Positions 1-8,588 of a stretch of DNA of 64,000 nt are shown here, in pieces. The position numbers and the translations under genes were made by a program. This DNA is from Fusibacter ferrireducens (lineage in GTDB: Bacteria; Bacillota; Clostridia; Peptostreptococcales; Acidaminobacteraceae). The stretch's first letter is position 1. Each line of letters opens with the position of its first letter. Under the pieces are notes generated by a model. It saw only the letters and a program-made list of their open reading frames with translations. It made no database searches and was not told where the DNA came from. The stretch is taken from contig NZ_JADKNH010000001.1 in the NCBI RefSeq assembly GCF_015352425.1, positions 281,278-345,277 of the forward strand. The letters are read 5' to 3'.

Positions 1-74
1 CCGAATCACGTGTATCTCAAATTCATACAAAGGCAATTTCAAAACTCAAAATTTCATTGGAAGAAATAGTTTAA
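1..74 (+). CDS. C-terminal end of FliA/SigD-type sigma factor (partial)
   Basis: The open frame entering the window (codons from base 3) reads ESRVSQIHTKAISKLK and ends LEEIV before TAA at 72-74. The string SRVSQ-H-KA---L is the helix-turn-helix of sigma-70 region 4.2 as found in FliA/WhiG/SigD factors, which recognise promoters of late flagellar and motility genes. Only the last 23 residues are present. The next gene, fapA, commonly follows this sigma factor in Clostridia, which supports the call. The start and the rest of the protein lie outside the window. Confidence 0.75.
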   Translation, partial: ESRVSQIHTKAISKLKISLEEIV

Positions 75-100
75 ATCACAGGGAACTGTGATTTTGTATT
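74..100 (+). terminator. Intrinsic terminator after the sigma factor gene
   Basis: AATCACAG (74-81) pairs perfectly with CTGTGATT (86-93) around a GGAA loop and is followed by a T-rich run. It starts at the sigma-factor stop codon, so it would end or attenuate the flagellar operon before fapA. Confidence 0.7.
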
Positions 101-193
101 ATGTGATAATTTATTGTATAATGATAATGATGATAATGTTTTTTTAAACAATGCCGATATATATATTAGAATCATTAAAATCAGGGGGGAAAT

Positions 194-1579
194 ATGAGTG
201 AACAAAATCAATCCAAAGTTGATATATCTATAAAAATATCTGATGACTACTATAAGGCATTACTGTCTATAGAGTTTTTACAACCTGATGCGGTTGTAAA
301 GCCGGATGATATTATAAAGCTTTTAAAAGATAGAAATATCGTCTATGGATTAAAATTCAATATTATTGAAGCCATCTGTAAAAATCAGAAGTCTGTATTT
401 AATGAAGTGGTTGCTGAGGGCGTACCACATGAAAATGGCATAGATGCTCAAATAGAATTTTCATATGCCAAAGAACATCATGCCAAGCCTCAACTCCTAG
501 AGGATGGACGTGTTGATTTTAAGAATCTGGGCTATGTAGAGGTCATTAAAGAGAACGATGTCCTTGCTGTAAAGACGCCTGCAACCAAAGCGAAAAATGG
601 TACCACGGTTACGGGCAAAGTGATCAGAGGTAAAGATGGGAAAGATGTTGTTTTTAAGTTTGGAAAAAATGTAAAAATCTCTCCAGATGGTCTTTCAATT
701 TTGGCAGAATGTGATGGCTCAATTGTGAATGATAATGATAAGATCTCTGTTATCAAAATTCTTGAGATTAATAAAGATGTCGGTGTAGAAACGGGAAACA
801 TTAAATTTCATGGACAAGTGATTATACACGGCAATGTGACGGATGGGTATGAAATAGATTGCGAGGGTGATCTTGTTATAAATGGTGTTGTTGAGGGTGC
901 AGATATTAAAGCAACAGGTGATGTTGTCATATCTCGCGGCATTCAGGGACACGACAGTGCAAGCATTTACTGTGGTAAAAATTTGACTTCTAATTTTATC
1001 AACAGTTGCAAAGTGACTTGCAAGGGGAATATTGAGACAGGTGCAATTATGAATAGCCTAGTTAAATGCGATGGTCAGATAACGGTTAAAGGCAAAAAAG
1101 GCTTGATCGTTGGTGGAGAAATATTTTGTAAAAGAGATATTGAGGCTCAAGTCATTGGATCTGAACTCGGCATAGTGACTTCATTTAAATTAGGTGTTGA
1201 TGTGGAATTGATTGATGAACTTAAAACGTTGTCCACAGAAGTCAAAGATTTGATGGATATGCACAATAAGCTCGATAAGTCTCTCAAACTTTTAAAAAGC
1301 AAAGTAGAACAAAATCCAGAAGATGAACGATCCATATTTATGTATAAGAAGTATAGTTCGAATTTTATTGAGATGGATACACAGTTAAGCGAAAAGAGAG
1401 AAAGACTTAAAATGCTGAATGAACTTGTCAATAATATTAAAGGGGCAAAGTTATCAGCGAAAATTATCTATCCTGGTACGCGTATTAAGATCGGCAGTAC
1501 AAGTTTTTATGTAAAACATGAAATGACACATACAAGTATATTTAAAGACAAGGGAGAAATTGTTGCAAGAACATATTAA
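194..1579 (+). CDS. fapA: FapA family protein (DUF342)
   Basis: A 461-residue cytoplasmic protein of the FapA/DUF342 family, usually encoded beside flagellar or chemotaxis genes in Firmicutes. Family members are implicated in flagellar assembly or polar localisation, but no enzymatic activity is established. The middle, roughly residues 195-325, is a series of short Gly- and Val-rich strands (GNIKFHGQVIIHGNV, CEGDLVINGVV, ATGDVVISRGI) typical of a left-handed beta-helix. Residues about 345-415 are charged and Leu-rich and look like a coiled coil. No signal peptide is visible. The ATG at 194 has a purine-rich GGGGGGAAA just upstream. It lies between the sigma-factor tail and a Lys-rich small protein, consistent with the end of a flagellar operon. 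Confidence 0.8.
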   Translation: MSEQNQSKVDISIKISDDYYKALLSIEFLQPDAVVKPDDIIKLLKDRNIVYGLKFNIIEAICKNQKSVFNEVVAEGVPHENGIDAQIEFSYAKEHHAKPQLLEDGRVDFKNLGYVEVIKENDVLAVKTPATKAKNGTTVTGKVIRGKDGKDVVFKFGKNVKISPDGLSILAECDGSIVNDNDKISVIKILEINKDVGVETGNIKFHGQVIIHGNVTDGYEIDCEGDLVINGVVEGADIKATGDVVISRGIQGHDSASIYCGKNLTSNFINSCKVTCKGNIETGAIMNSLVKCDGQITVKGKKGLIVGGEIFCKRDIEAQVIGSELGIVTSFKLGVDVELIDELKTLSTEVKDLMDMHNKLDKSLKLLKSKVEQNPEDERSIFMYKKYSSNFIEMDTQLSEKRERLKMLNELVNNIKGAKLSAKIIYPGTRIKIGSTSFYVKHEMTHTSIFKDKGEIVARTY

Positions 1580-1682
1580 AATTTGAGAAGGTTGCTCAAC
1601 TTTTGACTTTTGACATTCTAAGAGATATTTACTGACTTATAATTTTTCTGTTGATCTTATGATTTTAAAGGAAGGTGAAATT

Positions 1683-2021
1683 ATGGGCATTAGACCGATA
1701 GACATGCAAATGGTGGTTCATAAAACGGAGGAAATTCATCCGGCTAAACAGAATGTTGTAAGCAAACAAGCTAATGAGCTTGCAAATATCCAAAATCAAA
1801 ACAAGGAAGAGAGCGCTAAAAAGCAGAAGACTGTTAATACGCTTGAGCAAAAGGACCATAATGTCGTTAAAAACAATAAAAAAGATAATGAGACACAAAA
1901 GAAAAATAAGAAGAAAAAGAAAAAGCGTCTTTCTGATAAAGATGAGAAGAAACCTGAAAAGAAAACTGCTATTCAATACGGAAACGGCAAAGAGGGCACA
2001 AAATTTGATATGAAAGTGTAG
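1683..2021 (+). CDS. Lysine-rich small protein of flagellar operon end
   Basis: A 112-residue protein starting at the ATG at 1683, chosen because AAGGAAGGTG lies about 6 bases upstream; an upstream in-frame start at 1659 lacks such a site. The N-terminus (MGIRPIDMQMVVHKTEEI) is ordered-looking. Residues about 40-95 are almost all Lys, Asn, Glu and Gln, including a run of eight lysines encoded by A-rich DNA, so this part is probably disordered. It has no signal peptide or membrane segment. Similar short proteins with this N-terminal pattern sit between FapA and DUF6115 genes in clostridial flagellar clusters (recalled, not searched). Its function is unknown. Confidence 0.6.
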   Translation: MGIRPIDMQMVVHKTEEIHPAKQNVVSKQANELANIQNQNKEESAKKQKTVNTLEQKDHNVVKNNKKDNETQKKNKKKKKKRLSDKDEKKPEKKTAIQYGNGKEGTKFDMKV

Positions 2022-2026
2022 AGCCT

Positions 2027-2602
2027 ATGTATGTTATAAGTATTATATTTGGACTGATTATTGTAATCAGTTCCATTTTTATGATTAGAAGAGAATTAAA
2101 TAGGGCAATAGTAAAGCGAGAGCAACTATTGGAACATTCGAGATTCTACAAGGATGAAGACCTTTTCACTCTAATGGAAAACTTGCAAATATCCATTGAT
2201 GAAATGAACAATGCCTTCTATAATATTGCCGATGATTTGGAAGGCAAATATTCACAGCATGAGAAAGAGATTGAACTGCTAAATGAAAAAGTGGATTCTG
2301 TGTTAGAACGTTTTCAAAGCGGTATGGATCAAAGCGCAGCAGATGAAAGTTTAAAGGCATCTGTTGTAGCACATAAAGCCAAAATGGATTTAAGTAAGAA
2401 TGAACTGAAATCGATAAAGCAATCTGAGCCCGCTGTGCAAGATGAAATTGTGGATTTCAAATCAGATGCAACATTACGCGAGAAAGTTGTAAAACTGCGA
2501 AGCGAAGGTTTGAGTTTAAAGGCAATTGCAAAAGAACTTGATATGGGCATTGGTGAACTTCAACTGCTTATTCAATTGCCAGATGTGACAAAAAAGACAT
2601 GA
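2027..2602 (+). CDS. DUF6115-like membrane-anchored protein with C-terminal HTH-like segment
   Basis: A 191-residue protein. Residues 2-20 (YVISIIFGLIIVISSIFMI) form one transmembrane anchor. Residues 40-95 are a charged, probably coiled-coil region (ENLQISIDEMNNAFYNIADD). The C-terminal 35 residues (VKLRSEGLSLKAIAKELD then MGIGELQLLIQL) resemble a helix-turn-helix of the kind seen in the DUF6115 family next to flagellar operons. It starts 5 bases after the previous stop, so it is probably co-transcribed. The role is not known; a link to the envelope or flagellum is inferred only from position. Confidence 0.6.
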   Translation: MYVISIIFGLIIVISSIFMIRRELNRAIVKREQLLEHSRFYKDEDLFTLMENLQISIDEMNNAFYNIADDLEGKYSQHEKEIELLNEKVDSVLERFQSGMDQSAADESLKASVVAHKAKMDLSKNELKSIKQSEPAVQDEIVDFKSDATLREKVVKLRSEGLSLKAIAKELDMGIGELQLLIQLPDVTKKT

Positions 2603-2623
2603 GTGCTTTTGAATAAAAAAAAG

Positions 2624-2652
2624 TTGAGCTTCAAAGGGCTTTGTGGTATACT
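2624..2652 (+). promoter_or_regulatory. Sigma-A type promoter of rpsB
   Basis: TTGAGC (2624-2629) and TATACT (2647-2652) are separated by exactly 17 bases. The promoter lies just after the flagellar-operon end and gives a leader of about 100 bases before rpsB. Confidence 0.7.
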
Positions 2653-2673
2653 ACTAGAGGTAATAAAAACACA

Positions 2674-2731
2674 CCTACTTTAATTTTGAAATTGTTGCCT
2701 ATTGAGGTGATTTCAAAAGATGAAAAGTAGG
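2674..2731 (+). promoter_or_regulatory. Structured rpsB leader, candidate autoregulatory element
   Basis: Three nested stems are visible: CCTACTTT (2674-2681) with AAAGTAGG (2724-2731), TTTTGAAAT (2684-2692) with ATTTCAAAA (2710-2718), and an apical CCT/AGG pair around ATTG. The element lies between the promoter and the ribosome-binding site GAGGAGG of rpsB. Ribosomal-protein leaders of this kind often bind the encoded protein; that S2 binds here is inference. Confidence 0.55.
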
Positions 2732-2757
2732 GAGGTAAAAAACGAGGAGGATTTAAA

Positions 2758-3489
2758 ATGTCAGTAATTTCAATGAAAGAATTATTAGAAGCTGGTGTAC
2801 ACTTTGGTCACCAAACAAGAAGATGGAATCCTAAAATGGCTGAGTACATCTTCACAGAAAGAAATGGTATTTATATTATCGACCTTCAAAAAACAGTAGG
2901 TATGGTTGATGATGCTTATGAATTTTTAAAAAGCGTTGTAGAAGAGAATGGTACAGTTCTTTTTGTTGGTACGAAAAAGCAAGCTCAAGAAGCAATCGAA
3001 TCAGAGGCATTAAGAGCTGGTATGTACTTTGTCAACCAAAGATGGTTGGGTGGTATGTTAACAAACTTCAAAACCATTAAGAAAAGAATTGATTTATTAT
3101 TCAAATTAGAAAAAATGGAAAATGATGGTACTTTCGAAGCTTTACCTAAGAAAGAAGTACTTCAATTAAAAGCTAAAAAAGAAAAACTTGAGAAATATTT
3201 AGGTGGTATCAAGCACATGACTAAATTACCAAGTGCTATCTTCGTGGTCGATCCTAAAAAAGAAAGAATTGCAATTAAAGAAGCAAGAAATTTAGGTATC
3301 CCTGTAGTTGCTATCGTCGATACAAACTGTGATCCGGACGAAGTGGATTATGTTATTCCTGGTAATGATGACGCAATTAGAGCGGTTAAATTAATTGCAG
3401 GAAGAATGGCTGATGCTGTTATCGAAGCGAACCAAGGAGAACAATTGACTGATGCACCTGTTGCAGAGGCAGTTGAAACTGAAGAGTAA
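2758..3489 (+). CDS. rpsB: 30S ribosomal protein S2
   Basis: S2 of 243 residues, normal length. The N-terminus has the diagnostic [17 protein letters not shown], followed by [10 protein letters not shown] and the family signature [20 protein letters not shown] near residues 188-207. S2 sits on the head-body junction of the 30S subunit and is needed for S1 binding and initiation. A strong GAGGAGG lies 8 bases before the ATG. The acidic tail (EAVETEE) is usual. It is followed by an intrinsic terminator before tsf, so the two genes can be uncoupled. Confidence 0.98.
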   Translation: MSVISMKELLEAGVHFGHQTRRWNPKMAEYIFTERNGIYIIDLQKTVGMVDDAYEFLKSVVEENGTVLFVGTKKQAQEAIESEALRAGMYFVNQRWLGGMLTNFKTIKKRIDLLFKLEKMENDGTFEALPKKEVLQLKAKKEKLEKYLGGIKHMTKLPSAIFVVDPKKERIAIKEARNLGIPVVAIVDTNCDPDEVDYVIPGNDDAIRAVKLIAGRMADAVIEANQGEQLTDAPVAEAVETEE

Positions 3490-3500
3490 TAAAATATTGA

Positions 3501-3527
3501 GGTAAGAGAAATTCTCTTACCTTTTTT
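3501..3527 (+). terminator. Intrinsic terminator/attenuator between rpsB and tsf
   Basis: GGTAAGAGA (3501-3509) pairs with TCTCTTACC (3513-3521) around AAT and is followed by TTTTTT. It would reduce tsf transcription relative to rpsB. Confidence 0.85.
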
Positions 3528-3580
3528 AAAGAAAGAACATAAGACGCAGGTCTTTAATATTATAATTAGGAGGATATAAC

Positions 3581-4228
3581 ATGTCAATTTCAGCTTCATT
3601 AGTTAAAGAATTAAGAGAAGCAACTGGCGCAGGTATGATGGATTGTAAAAAAGCGCTTGTTGAAACAAATGGTGATATGGATGAGGCCGTCAAATACCTT
3701 AGAGAAAAAGGGATTGCTAAAGCCGCTAAAAAAAGTGATAGAATTGCTGCAGAAGGAATTATAGCTTCATATATTCATGGTGGCAGAATTGGAGTCATTG
3801 TTGAAATTAACAGTGAAACTGACTTCGTTGCTAAGAATGAAGAGTTTCAAGAATTTGGTAGAGATATCGCAATGCAAGTTGCAGCTGCTAAACCACTTTA
3901 TGTAAGAAGAGAAGAAGTGCCTACAGAAGCGCTTGATGCTGAAAAAGAGATTTTAAGAAACCAAGCTTTAAATGAAGGCAAACCTGCTCAAATCGTTGAT
4001 AAAATGGTTGAAGGCAGAATTGCAAAATACTATAAAGAAGTTTGTTTGTTAGAGCAACCTTTCATCAAAAATCCTGATTTGACTATTGATGATCTATTAA
4101 AAGAAAAAATTGCAAAAATTGGTGAAAATCTTTCTATAAGAAGATTCTCAAGATTTGAAGTTGGCGAAGGCCTTGAAAAGAAATCTGAAAACTTTGCTGA
4201 AGAAGTTGCTAAGCAATTAAAAGCTTAA
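3581..4228 (+). CDS. tsf: Elongation factor Ts (short form)
   Basis: EF-Ts exchanges GDP for GTP on EF-Tu. The N-terminal UBA-like domain shows [20 protein letters not shown], and the core shows [20 protein letters not shown] with the TDFV motif that contacts EF-Tu. At 215 residues it is much shorter than the roughly 280-300-residue E. coli type. It appears to have only one core subdomain, resembling the compact form known from Thermus. The ATG is preceded by AGGAGGA. The C-terminus ([19 protein letters not shown]) is the normal family end, so this is a natural short form and not a truncation. Confidence 0.97.
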   Translation: MSISASLVKELREATGAGMMDCKKALVETNGDMDEAVKYLREKGIAKAAKKSDRIAAEGIIASYIHGGRIGVIVEINSETDFVAKNEEFQEFGRDIAMQVAAAKPLYVRREEVPTEALDAEKEILRNQALNEGKPAQIVDKMVEGRIAKYYKEVCLLEQPFIKNPDLTIDDLLKEKIAKIGENLSIRRFSRFEVGEGLEKKSENFAEEVAKQLKA

Positions 4229-4247
4229 TTAAAATTTGTAAATCTAG

Positions 4248-4275
4248 AGAGAACACAGCTGTGTTCTCTTTTTTA
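4248..4275 (+). terminator. Intrinsic terminator after tsf
   Basis: A perfect 22-base palindrome (arms AGAGAACACAG and CTGTGTTCTCT, 4248-4269) is followed by TTTTTT. It ends the rpsB-tsf unit. Confidence 0.9.
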
Positions 4276-4287
4276 AGGAAAAAAAGT

Positions 4288-4316
4288 TTGATTGGACTCA
4301 TTAATTACTGTAAAAT
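4288..4316 (+). promoter_or_regulatory. Promoter of pyrH
   Basis: TTGATT (4288-4293) and TAAAAT (4311-4316) are spaced by 17 bases, directly after the tsf terminator and about 24 bases before pyrH. Confidence 0.65.
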
Positions 4317-4339
4317 AGAGATAGAACGGAGGTTGTGCT

Positions 4340-5050
4340 TTGGAACTTAAGTATAAACGAGTGTTGTTAAAATTAAGTGGTGAAGTATTGGCGGGAACAA
4401 GAGGTTCTGGTGTGGATTATGATACAGTTCATAATATCGCAAAATATGTTAAAGAGATACATCAATTAGGTGCAGAAGTGGGTATTGTTATTGGTGCTGG
4501 GAATTTTTGGAGAGGTCGTTCCAATCCCAAGATGGAGAGAACGACAGCTGATTATATGGGGATGCTTGCAACAGTGATGAATTCGTTAGCAATGTCTGAC
4601 GCACTAAAATATCTTGACGTTGAATCTAAGGTGCTCAGTGCTATTCCAATGCCACAAGTTGGAGAAGCATACAATCGAGAAAATGCGGTTCATTACTTAA
4701 GTGAGGGGAAAGTTGTACTCTTTGCAGCAGGAACAGGGAGTCCATTTTTTTCAACGGATACGGCTGCAGCGCTTAGAGCAGCTGAAATTGATGCCGAACT
4801 AATACTGCTTGCAAAAAATATCGATGGTGTATATGATTGCGATCCAGTTAAATATGAATCTGCCAAAAAGTATGATAAAATTTCATTTACAGAAGTTTTA
4901 AATCAGAAACTAGGTGTTATGGATTTAACTTCAATCACTATTTGTATGGACAATCACATTCCCATCTCTGTATTTGACTTAAATTTCCCAGAAAATATCA
5001 TCAAAGCATGCTCCGGATTAAATGTTGGAACTATCATTGAGGAGGCGTAG
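4340..5050 (+). CDS. pyrH: UMP kinase
   Basis: UMP kinase (236 residues) phosphorylates UMP to UDP in pyrimidine synthesis and belongs to the amino-acid kinase fold. Seen are the N-terminal VLLKLSGEVLAG nucleotide-binding strand-loop, IVIGAGNFWRGR, the TTADYMGMLATVMN segment lining the hexamer and UMP site, and the C-terminal TSITICMDNHIPISVFDLN. The start is a TTG at 4340, chosen because GGAGG lies about 7 bases upstream. It overlaps no gene and is followed 2 bases later by frr, as in most Firmicutes. Confidence 0.97.
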   Translation: MELKYKRVLLKLSGEVLAGTRGSGVDYDTVHNIAKYVKEIHQLGAEVGIVIGAGNFWRGRSNPKMERTTADYMGMLATVMNSLAMSDALKYLDVESKVLSAIPMPQVGEAYNRENAVHYLSEGKVVLFAAGTGSPFFSTDTAAALRAAEIDAELILLAKNIDGVYDCDPVKYESAKKYDKISFTEVLNQKLGVMDLTSITICMDNHIPISVFDLNFPENIIKACSGLNVGTIIEEA

Positions 5051-5052
5051 TA

Positions 5053-5610
5053 ATGAGAAATCAAGTACATGAACAGTTAAATGAAAAAATGGAAAAAACA
5101 CTAAGTGTGTTAAAAGATGAATTAAATCATATTCGTGCTGGGAGAGCTAATCCACTTATTTTAGATAGAGTTATGGTCGACTATTATGGTTCTGAAACAC
5201 CTATTAAACAACTTGCAAGCATTTCTGTGCCAGAGCCAAGAATTATTCAAATTCAGCCTTATGATGCCTCTATTTTAAAGGATATAGAAAAAGCAATACA
5301 AATCGCGGATTTAGGCATCAATCCAAGCAATGATGGCAAGGTGATAAGACTTGTAATGCCAATGCTCACAGAAGAACGTCGTAAGGATTTAGCTAAACAA
5401 GCTAAAAAAATTGGTGAAGATTCAAAAGTTGCACTCAGAAACGAAAGACGAGATGCAATTGAAATGCTAAAAAAAATGCAAAAAAATAAAGAAATCACTG
5501 AAGATGATTTGACATCGGCAGAAAAAGAAGTTCAAAAGATGATTGATGATCATGTGAATACTATAGATCAATTTGTTAACAAAAAAAATGATGAGATTAT
5601 GGAAGTATAA
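5053..5610 (+). CDS. frr: Ribosome recycling factor
   Basis: RRF (185 residues, standard length) splits post-termination ribosomes together with EF-G. Motifs seen are LNHIRAGRANP near residues 23-33, VDYYGSETPIKQLASISVPE and the arm helices RRKDLAKQAKKIGEDSKVAL. It begins 2 bases after the pyrH stop, with GGAGG contained in the end of pyrH, so translation is probably coupled. A terminator follows at once. Confidence 0.98.
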   Translation: MRNQVHEQLNEKMEKTLSVLKDELNHIRAGRANPLILDRVMVDYYGSETPIKQLASISVPEPRIIQIQPYDASILKDIEKAIQIADLGINPSNDGKVIRLVMPMLTEERRKDLAKQAKKIGEDSKVALRNERRDAIEMLKKMQKNKEITEDDLTSAEKEVQKMIDDHVNTIDQFVNKKNDEIMEV

Positions 5611-5617
5611 CCTTATG

Positions 5618-5643
5618 CCCTCCACCATTTGGAGGGTTTTTAT
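5618..5643 (+). terminator. Intrinsic terminator after frr
   Basis: CCCTCCA (5618-5624) pairs with TGGAGGG (5630-5636) and is followed by TTTTTAT. Confidence 0.88.
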
Positions 5644-5653
5644 ATAAACTAAC

Positions 5654-5817
5654 GAAGCGAAGGCAGTGTTTTCGCAAAGCGAAAATCACGTTGAGCGCAG
5701 TGGTTTCGGCCGAAGGACGAAAAGTATCCGAAATGCAATTGAAGCGAAGGCAGTGTTTTCGCAAAGCGAAAATCACGTTGAGCGTAGTGGTTTCGGCCAA
5801 AGGACGAAAAGTATCCG
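5654..5817. repeat. Intergenic repeat family A, two direct copies of 77 bp
   Basis: Copies at 5654-5730 and 5741-5817 differ at only two bases (GCGCAGTGG/GCGTAGTGG and GGCCGAAGG/GGCCAAAGG) and are separated by 10 bases. Each contains TTCGCAAAGCGAAAATCACG, with the dyad TTCGC-AAA-GCGAA. The tract follows the frr terminator. Both strands are open in several frames across it, but those frames simply repeat themselves and carry no ribosome-binding site, so they are not genes. The segment AGCGAAAATCACGTTGAG resembles AGCGAAAATCGTTTTGAG in the larger repeat family found elsewhere in the window. Confidence 0.9.
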
Positions 5818-5868
5818 CGCATACTTTTATTACCCTGTAAAAACAAAATGATCAAATGAGGTAATCAC

Positions 5869-6606
5869 ATGTTATTCAAAAAAAATAAAAAAGTGCCTAT
5901 TGAACTTGATAATCTTCCAAAGCATGTTGCCTTTATAATGGATGGCAATGGCAGATGGGCTAAAAAAAGAGGGTTACCGAGATTGATGGGGCATAACGCA
6001 GGTATGGAAACATTAAAGCGTATTGTTATAGAAAGCAAAAAGCTGGGATTGGAGAACATCACGTTTTATGCATTTTCTACTGAAAATTGGAGCAGACCTG
6101 CTGAAGAAGTGAATGGACTCATGGATATCTTAGTTAAATTTTTCAGATCTGAAATAGATGAAATCATTGCCAATAAAGTTAAAATTAATATTTTTGGCGA
6201 TGTGGAGGCTCTGCCACAGTATGCAAAAGTGGAAGTATTGCGTGCGGTTGAACGCACTCAACATCATACGGAGATGAATTTTAACATCGCTTTGAATTAC
6301 GGTGGCAGAGATGAGATTTTAAGAGCAGTAAGACAAATTGCAATGGATTTCAATGCTGAAAAGATTGCCCTTGATGATATTGATGAAACCTTATTTTCAA
6401 ATCATCTTTTTTCAAAAGAGTTACCCGATCCGGACCTATTAATTCGGACTAGTGGCGAACAAAGATTAAGTAATTTCATGTTGTGGCAGGTCGCTTATAC
6501 TGAATTCGTATTTGACGAGCATTTTTGGCCAGATTTTGATGAAACGCTTTATAGAAGTGCACTGATTAAATATCAAAAAAGACATCGCCGATTCGGTGCG
6601 ATATAA
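5869..6606 (+). CDS. uppS: Isoprenyl transferase (undecaprenyl diphosphate synthase)
   Basis: A cis-prenyltransferase of 245 residues that elongates farnesyl diphosphate with isopentenyl diphosphate to the C55 lipid carrier for peptidoglycan. Seen are HVAFIMDGNGRWAKKRG with catalytic Asp25, GHNAGMETLK, the TFYAFSTENWSRP segment and the C-terminal DLLIRTSGEQRLSNFMLWQ substrate site. GAGGTAA lies 7 bases before the ATG. It opens the uppS-cdsA-dxr-rseP-ispG cluster of isoprenoid and envelope genes. Confidence 0.97.
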   Translation: MLFKKNKKVPIELDNLPKHVAFIMDGNGRWAKKRGLPRLMGHNAGMETLKRIVIESKKLGLENITFYAFSTENWSRPAEEVNGLMDILVKFFRSEIDEIIANKVKINIFGDVEALPQYAKVEVLRAVERTQHHTEMNFNIALNYGGRDEILRAVRQIAMDFNAEKIALDDIDETLFSNHLFSKELPDPDLLIRTSGEQRLSNFMLWQVAYTEFVFDEHFWPDFDETLYRSALIKYQKRHRRFGAI

Positions 6607-6618
6607 GAGGTGAATTCA

Positions 6619-7404
6619 ATGAAAATGCGTACAATTTCAGCACTTGTAGCATTGCCGCTGTTAATCTTTGTATTGATTAAAGGGGGCACATTGCTGTTTT
6701 TTGCAGCATATCTGTTGAGCATAATTGGTCAGTATGAATTTTATAAAGTATTTTCAAAAAAATATCATGTCTTAAACTGGGCAGGTTATTTTATGACGAC
6801 AGCTTGGTTTGGTGGGTTATATAAAGATATGCCAGAGGATTATTACACCTTTCTTATTGCTGCGTTTTTATTTTTATTACTTACAGTAACTATGCTCCAT
6901 AAAAAAAATATTTTGATGGGCAGTATGGTTACTTTTGTTGGTTTTTTTTATATTGCTTTTTCTTTATCACATATTATTATGATATGGAAACTAGATAGCA
7001 ACTTTTTTATATGGTATCCTTTTATAATTGCTTTTATAACGGATACATTTGCTTATTTTACAGGTAAGTTGATTGGTTCAACACCCCTAATTCCTCTTGT
7101 GAGTCCCAAGAAGACTGTTGAGGGCTCGTTAGGTGGTGTCATTGCATGTTTGATTTTTAGCTATCTATATGCAGGTATTTTTAATTCGGATTTCCAGCTA
7201 TATGCTGTTTTTTTGGGTCTAATCGGCAGCATTTTATCACAGGTTGGGGATCTTATTGCATCGAAAATTAAGAGAATCTTTAATATAAAGGATTTTGGCA
7301 AAATCATGCCAGGTCACGGCGGCGTATTGGATCGTTTTGATAGTATCCTCATAACAATGCCTTTGGTATACTATTTCATTGTTATTTTTAATTATTTAAT
7401 TTAA
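6619..7404 (+). CDS. cdsA: Phosphatidate cytidylyltransferase
   Basis: CDP-diacylglycerol synthase, an integral membrane enzyme making CDP-DAG from phosphatidate and CTP. It has about seven to eight hydrophobic helices, and the family signature is present near the C-terminus: SKIKRIFNIKDFGKIMPGHG followed by GVLDRFDS. The ATG at 6619 is preferred over an in-frame GTG at 6610, because that GTG lies inside the ribosome-binding site AAGAGGTG. The product has 261 residues. Its product feeds PgsA, encoded at 34266 in this window. Confidence 0.96.
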   Translation: MKMRTISALVALPLLIFVLIKGGTLLFFAAYLLSIIGQYEFYKVFSKKYHVLNWAGYFMTTAWFGGLYKDMPEDYYTFLIAAFLFLLLTVTMLHKKNILMGSMVTFVGFFYIAFSLSHIIMIWKLDSNFFIWYPFIIAFITDTFAYFTGKLIGSTPLIPLVSPKKTVEGSLGGVIACLIFSYLYAGIFNSDFQLYAVFLGLIGSILSQVGDLIASKIKRIFNIKDFGKIMPGHGGVLDRFDSILITMPLVYYFIVIFNYLI

Positions 7405-7421
7405 CACGTAGGAGATCATAA

Positions 7422-8576
7422 ATGAAGAAAATCACAATATTGGGCTCTACAGGTTCGGTAGGATCTCAAGCGCTTGATATAATCAGAGCATGTGGTCGAT
7501 ACGATGTTTTTGCGATCGCATGCAATAAGCAGGACAAGCGTGTATTTGAGCAGGCATTAATTCATAAGCCTAAATTTGTTGTTGCATATGACGAGTATGC
7601 TTATGATGTTTTAAAAGTTAAATTAGAACCTTATGATATTAAGGTTCTAAAGGGCATGGAAGGCCTTGTTGAAGTTGCAACACATCCAGATGTGGACATT
7701 GTATTAACCTCTGTTGTTGGGAATATTGGCTTATTACCTACTGTTAAAGCAATTGAAGCTGGAAAGACAATAGCACTGGCTAATAAGGAAACGCTTGTAA
7801 CTGCTGGAGAACTTATCATGCCTCTTGCTGCTCGGCATAAGGTATCCATTTTGCCGGTGGACAGTGAGCACAGTGCTATTTTTCAGTGCTTAAATGGAGA
7901 ACACACTAAGCGTGTGGAGAAAATACTTTTAACAGCATCTGGAGGTGCATTTAGAAATTATACTCAAGATGAAATTCGAAACAAAAAAGCGATTGAAGCA
8001 TTGAAACATCCCAATTGGTCAATGGGACGAAAAATTACAATTGATTCTGCAACCTTAATGAACAAGGGGTTGGAGCTCATTGAAGCCAAATGGTTGTTTG
8101 ATGTGAACCTTGATCAAATTGAGGTTGTTATTCACCCTCAAAGCATTATTCATTCAATGGTTCAATTTGAAGATGCATCTGTCATGGCACAAATGTCTAC
8201 TCCAGATATGAAATTACCTATTATATATGCGTTAGATTACCCAGAGCGACATTTAAATCATATAGAGAGAGTTGACTTTTTTAAATTGAAAGAGCTGACA
8301 TTTTCAAAACCGGATACCGAGAGATTTCCGTGTTTAGATATTGCAAAAACGGCATTAAACCGTGGGGGCATCATGCCTACCGTTATGAATGCGGCCAATG
8401 AAATTCTTGTACAGGCTTATTTGGAAGATCGCATTAAGTTTTACGATATCTCTGATATGGTTTTAGAAAGCATGGATCAATTTAAAAATGAGATGTATTT
8501 GACTATTGATAAAATACTTGAAGTGGATTTAGAAACGAGAAGATTGACGCTTGAAATGCTCAATCAAAGACGTTAG
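7422..8576 (+). CDS. dxr: 1-deoxy-D-xylulose-5-phosphate reductoisomerase
   Basis: DXR/IspC (384 residues) converts DXP to MEP with NADPH, the committed step of the MEP isoprenoid pathway. Seen are the N-terminal Rossmann ILGSTGSVGSQALDI, ALANKETLVTAGE, the metal site PVDSEHSAIFQ, SGGAFRN and the substrate-binding WSMGRKITIDSATLMNKGLE. GGAGA precedes the ATG. It is placed with ispG two genes downstream, as is usual in Firmicutes. Confidence 0.98.
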   Translation: MKKITILGSTGSVGSQALDIIRACGRYDVFAIACNKQDKRVFEQALIHKPKFVVAYDEYAYDVLKVKLEPYDIKVLKGMEGLVEVATHPDVDIVLTSVVGNIGLLPTVKAIEAGKTIALANKETLVTAGELIMPLAARHKVSILPVDSEHSAIFQCLNGEHTKRVEKILLTASGGAFRNYTQDEIRNKKAIEALKHPNWSMGRKITIDSATLMNKGLELIEAKWLFDVNLDQIEVVIHPQSIIHSMVQFEDASVMAQMSTPDMKLPIIYALDYPERHLNHIERVDFFKLKELTFSKPDTERFPCLDIAKTALNRGGIMPTVMNAANEILVQAYLEDRIKFYDISDMVLESMDQFKNEMYLTIDKILEVDLETRRLTLEMLNQRR

Positions 8577-8588
8577 AAAGGAATACTT

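Noticed and set aside
5597..5855. Open frames on both strands across the family A repeats
   Set aside because: They repeat the same residues, start at poor sites and cross the frr terminator.
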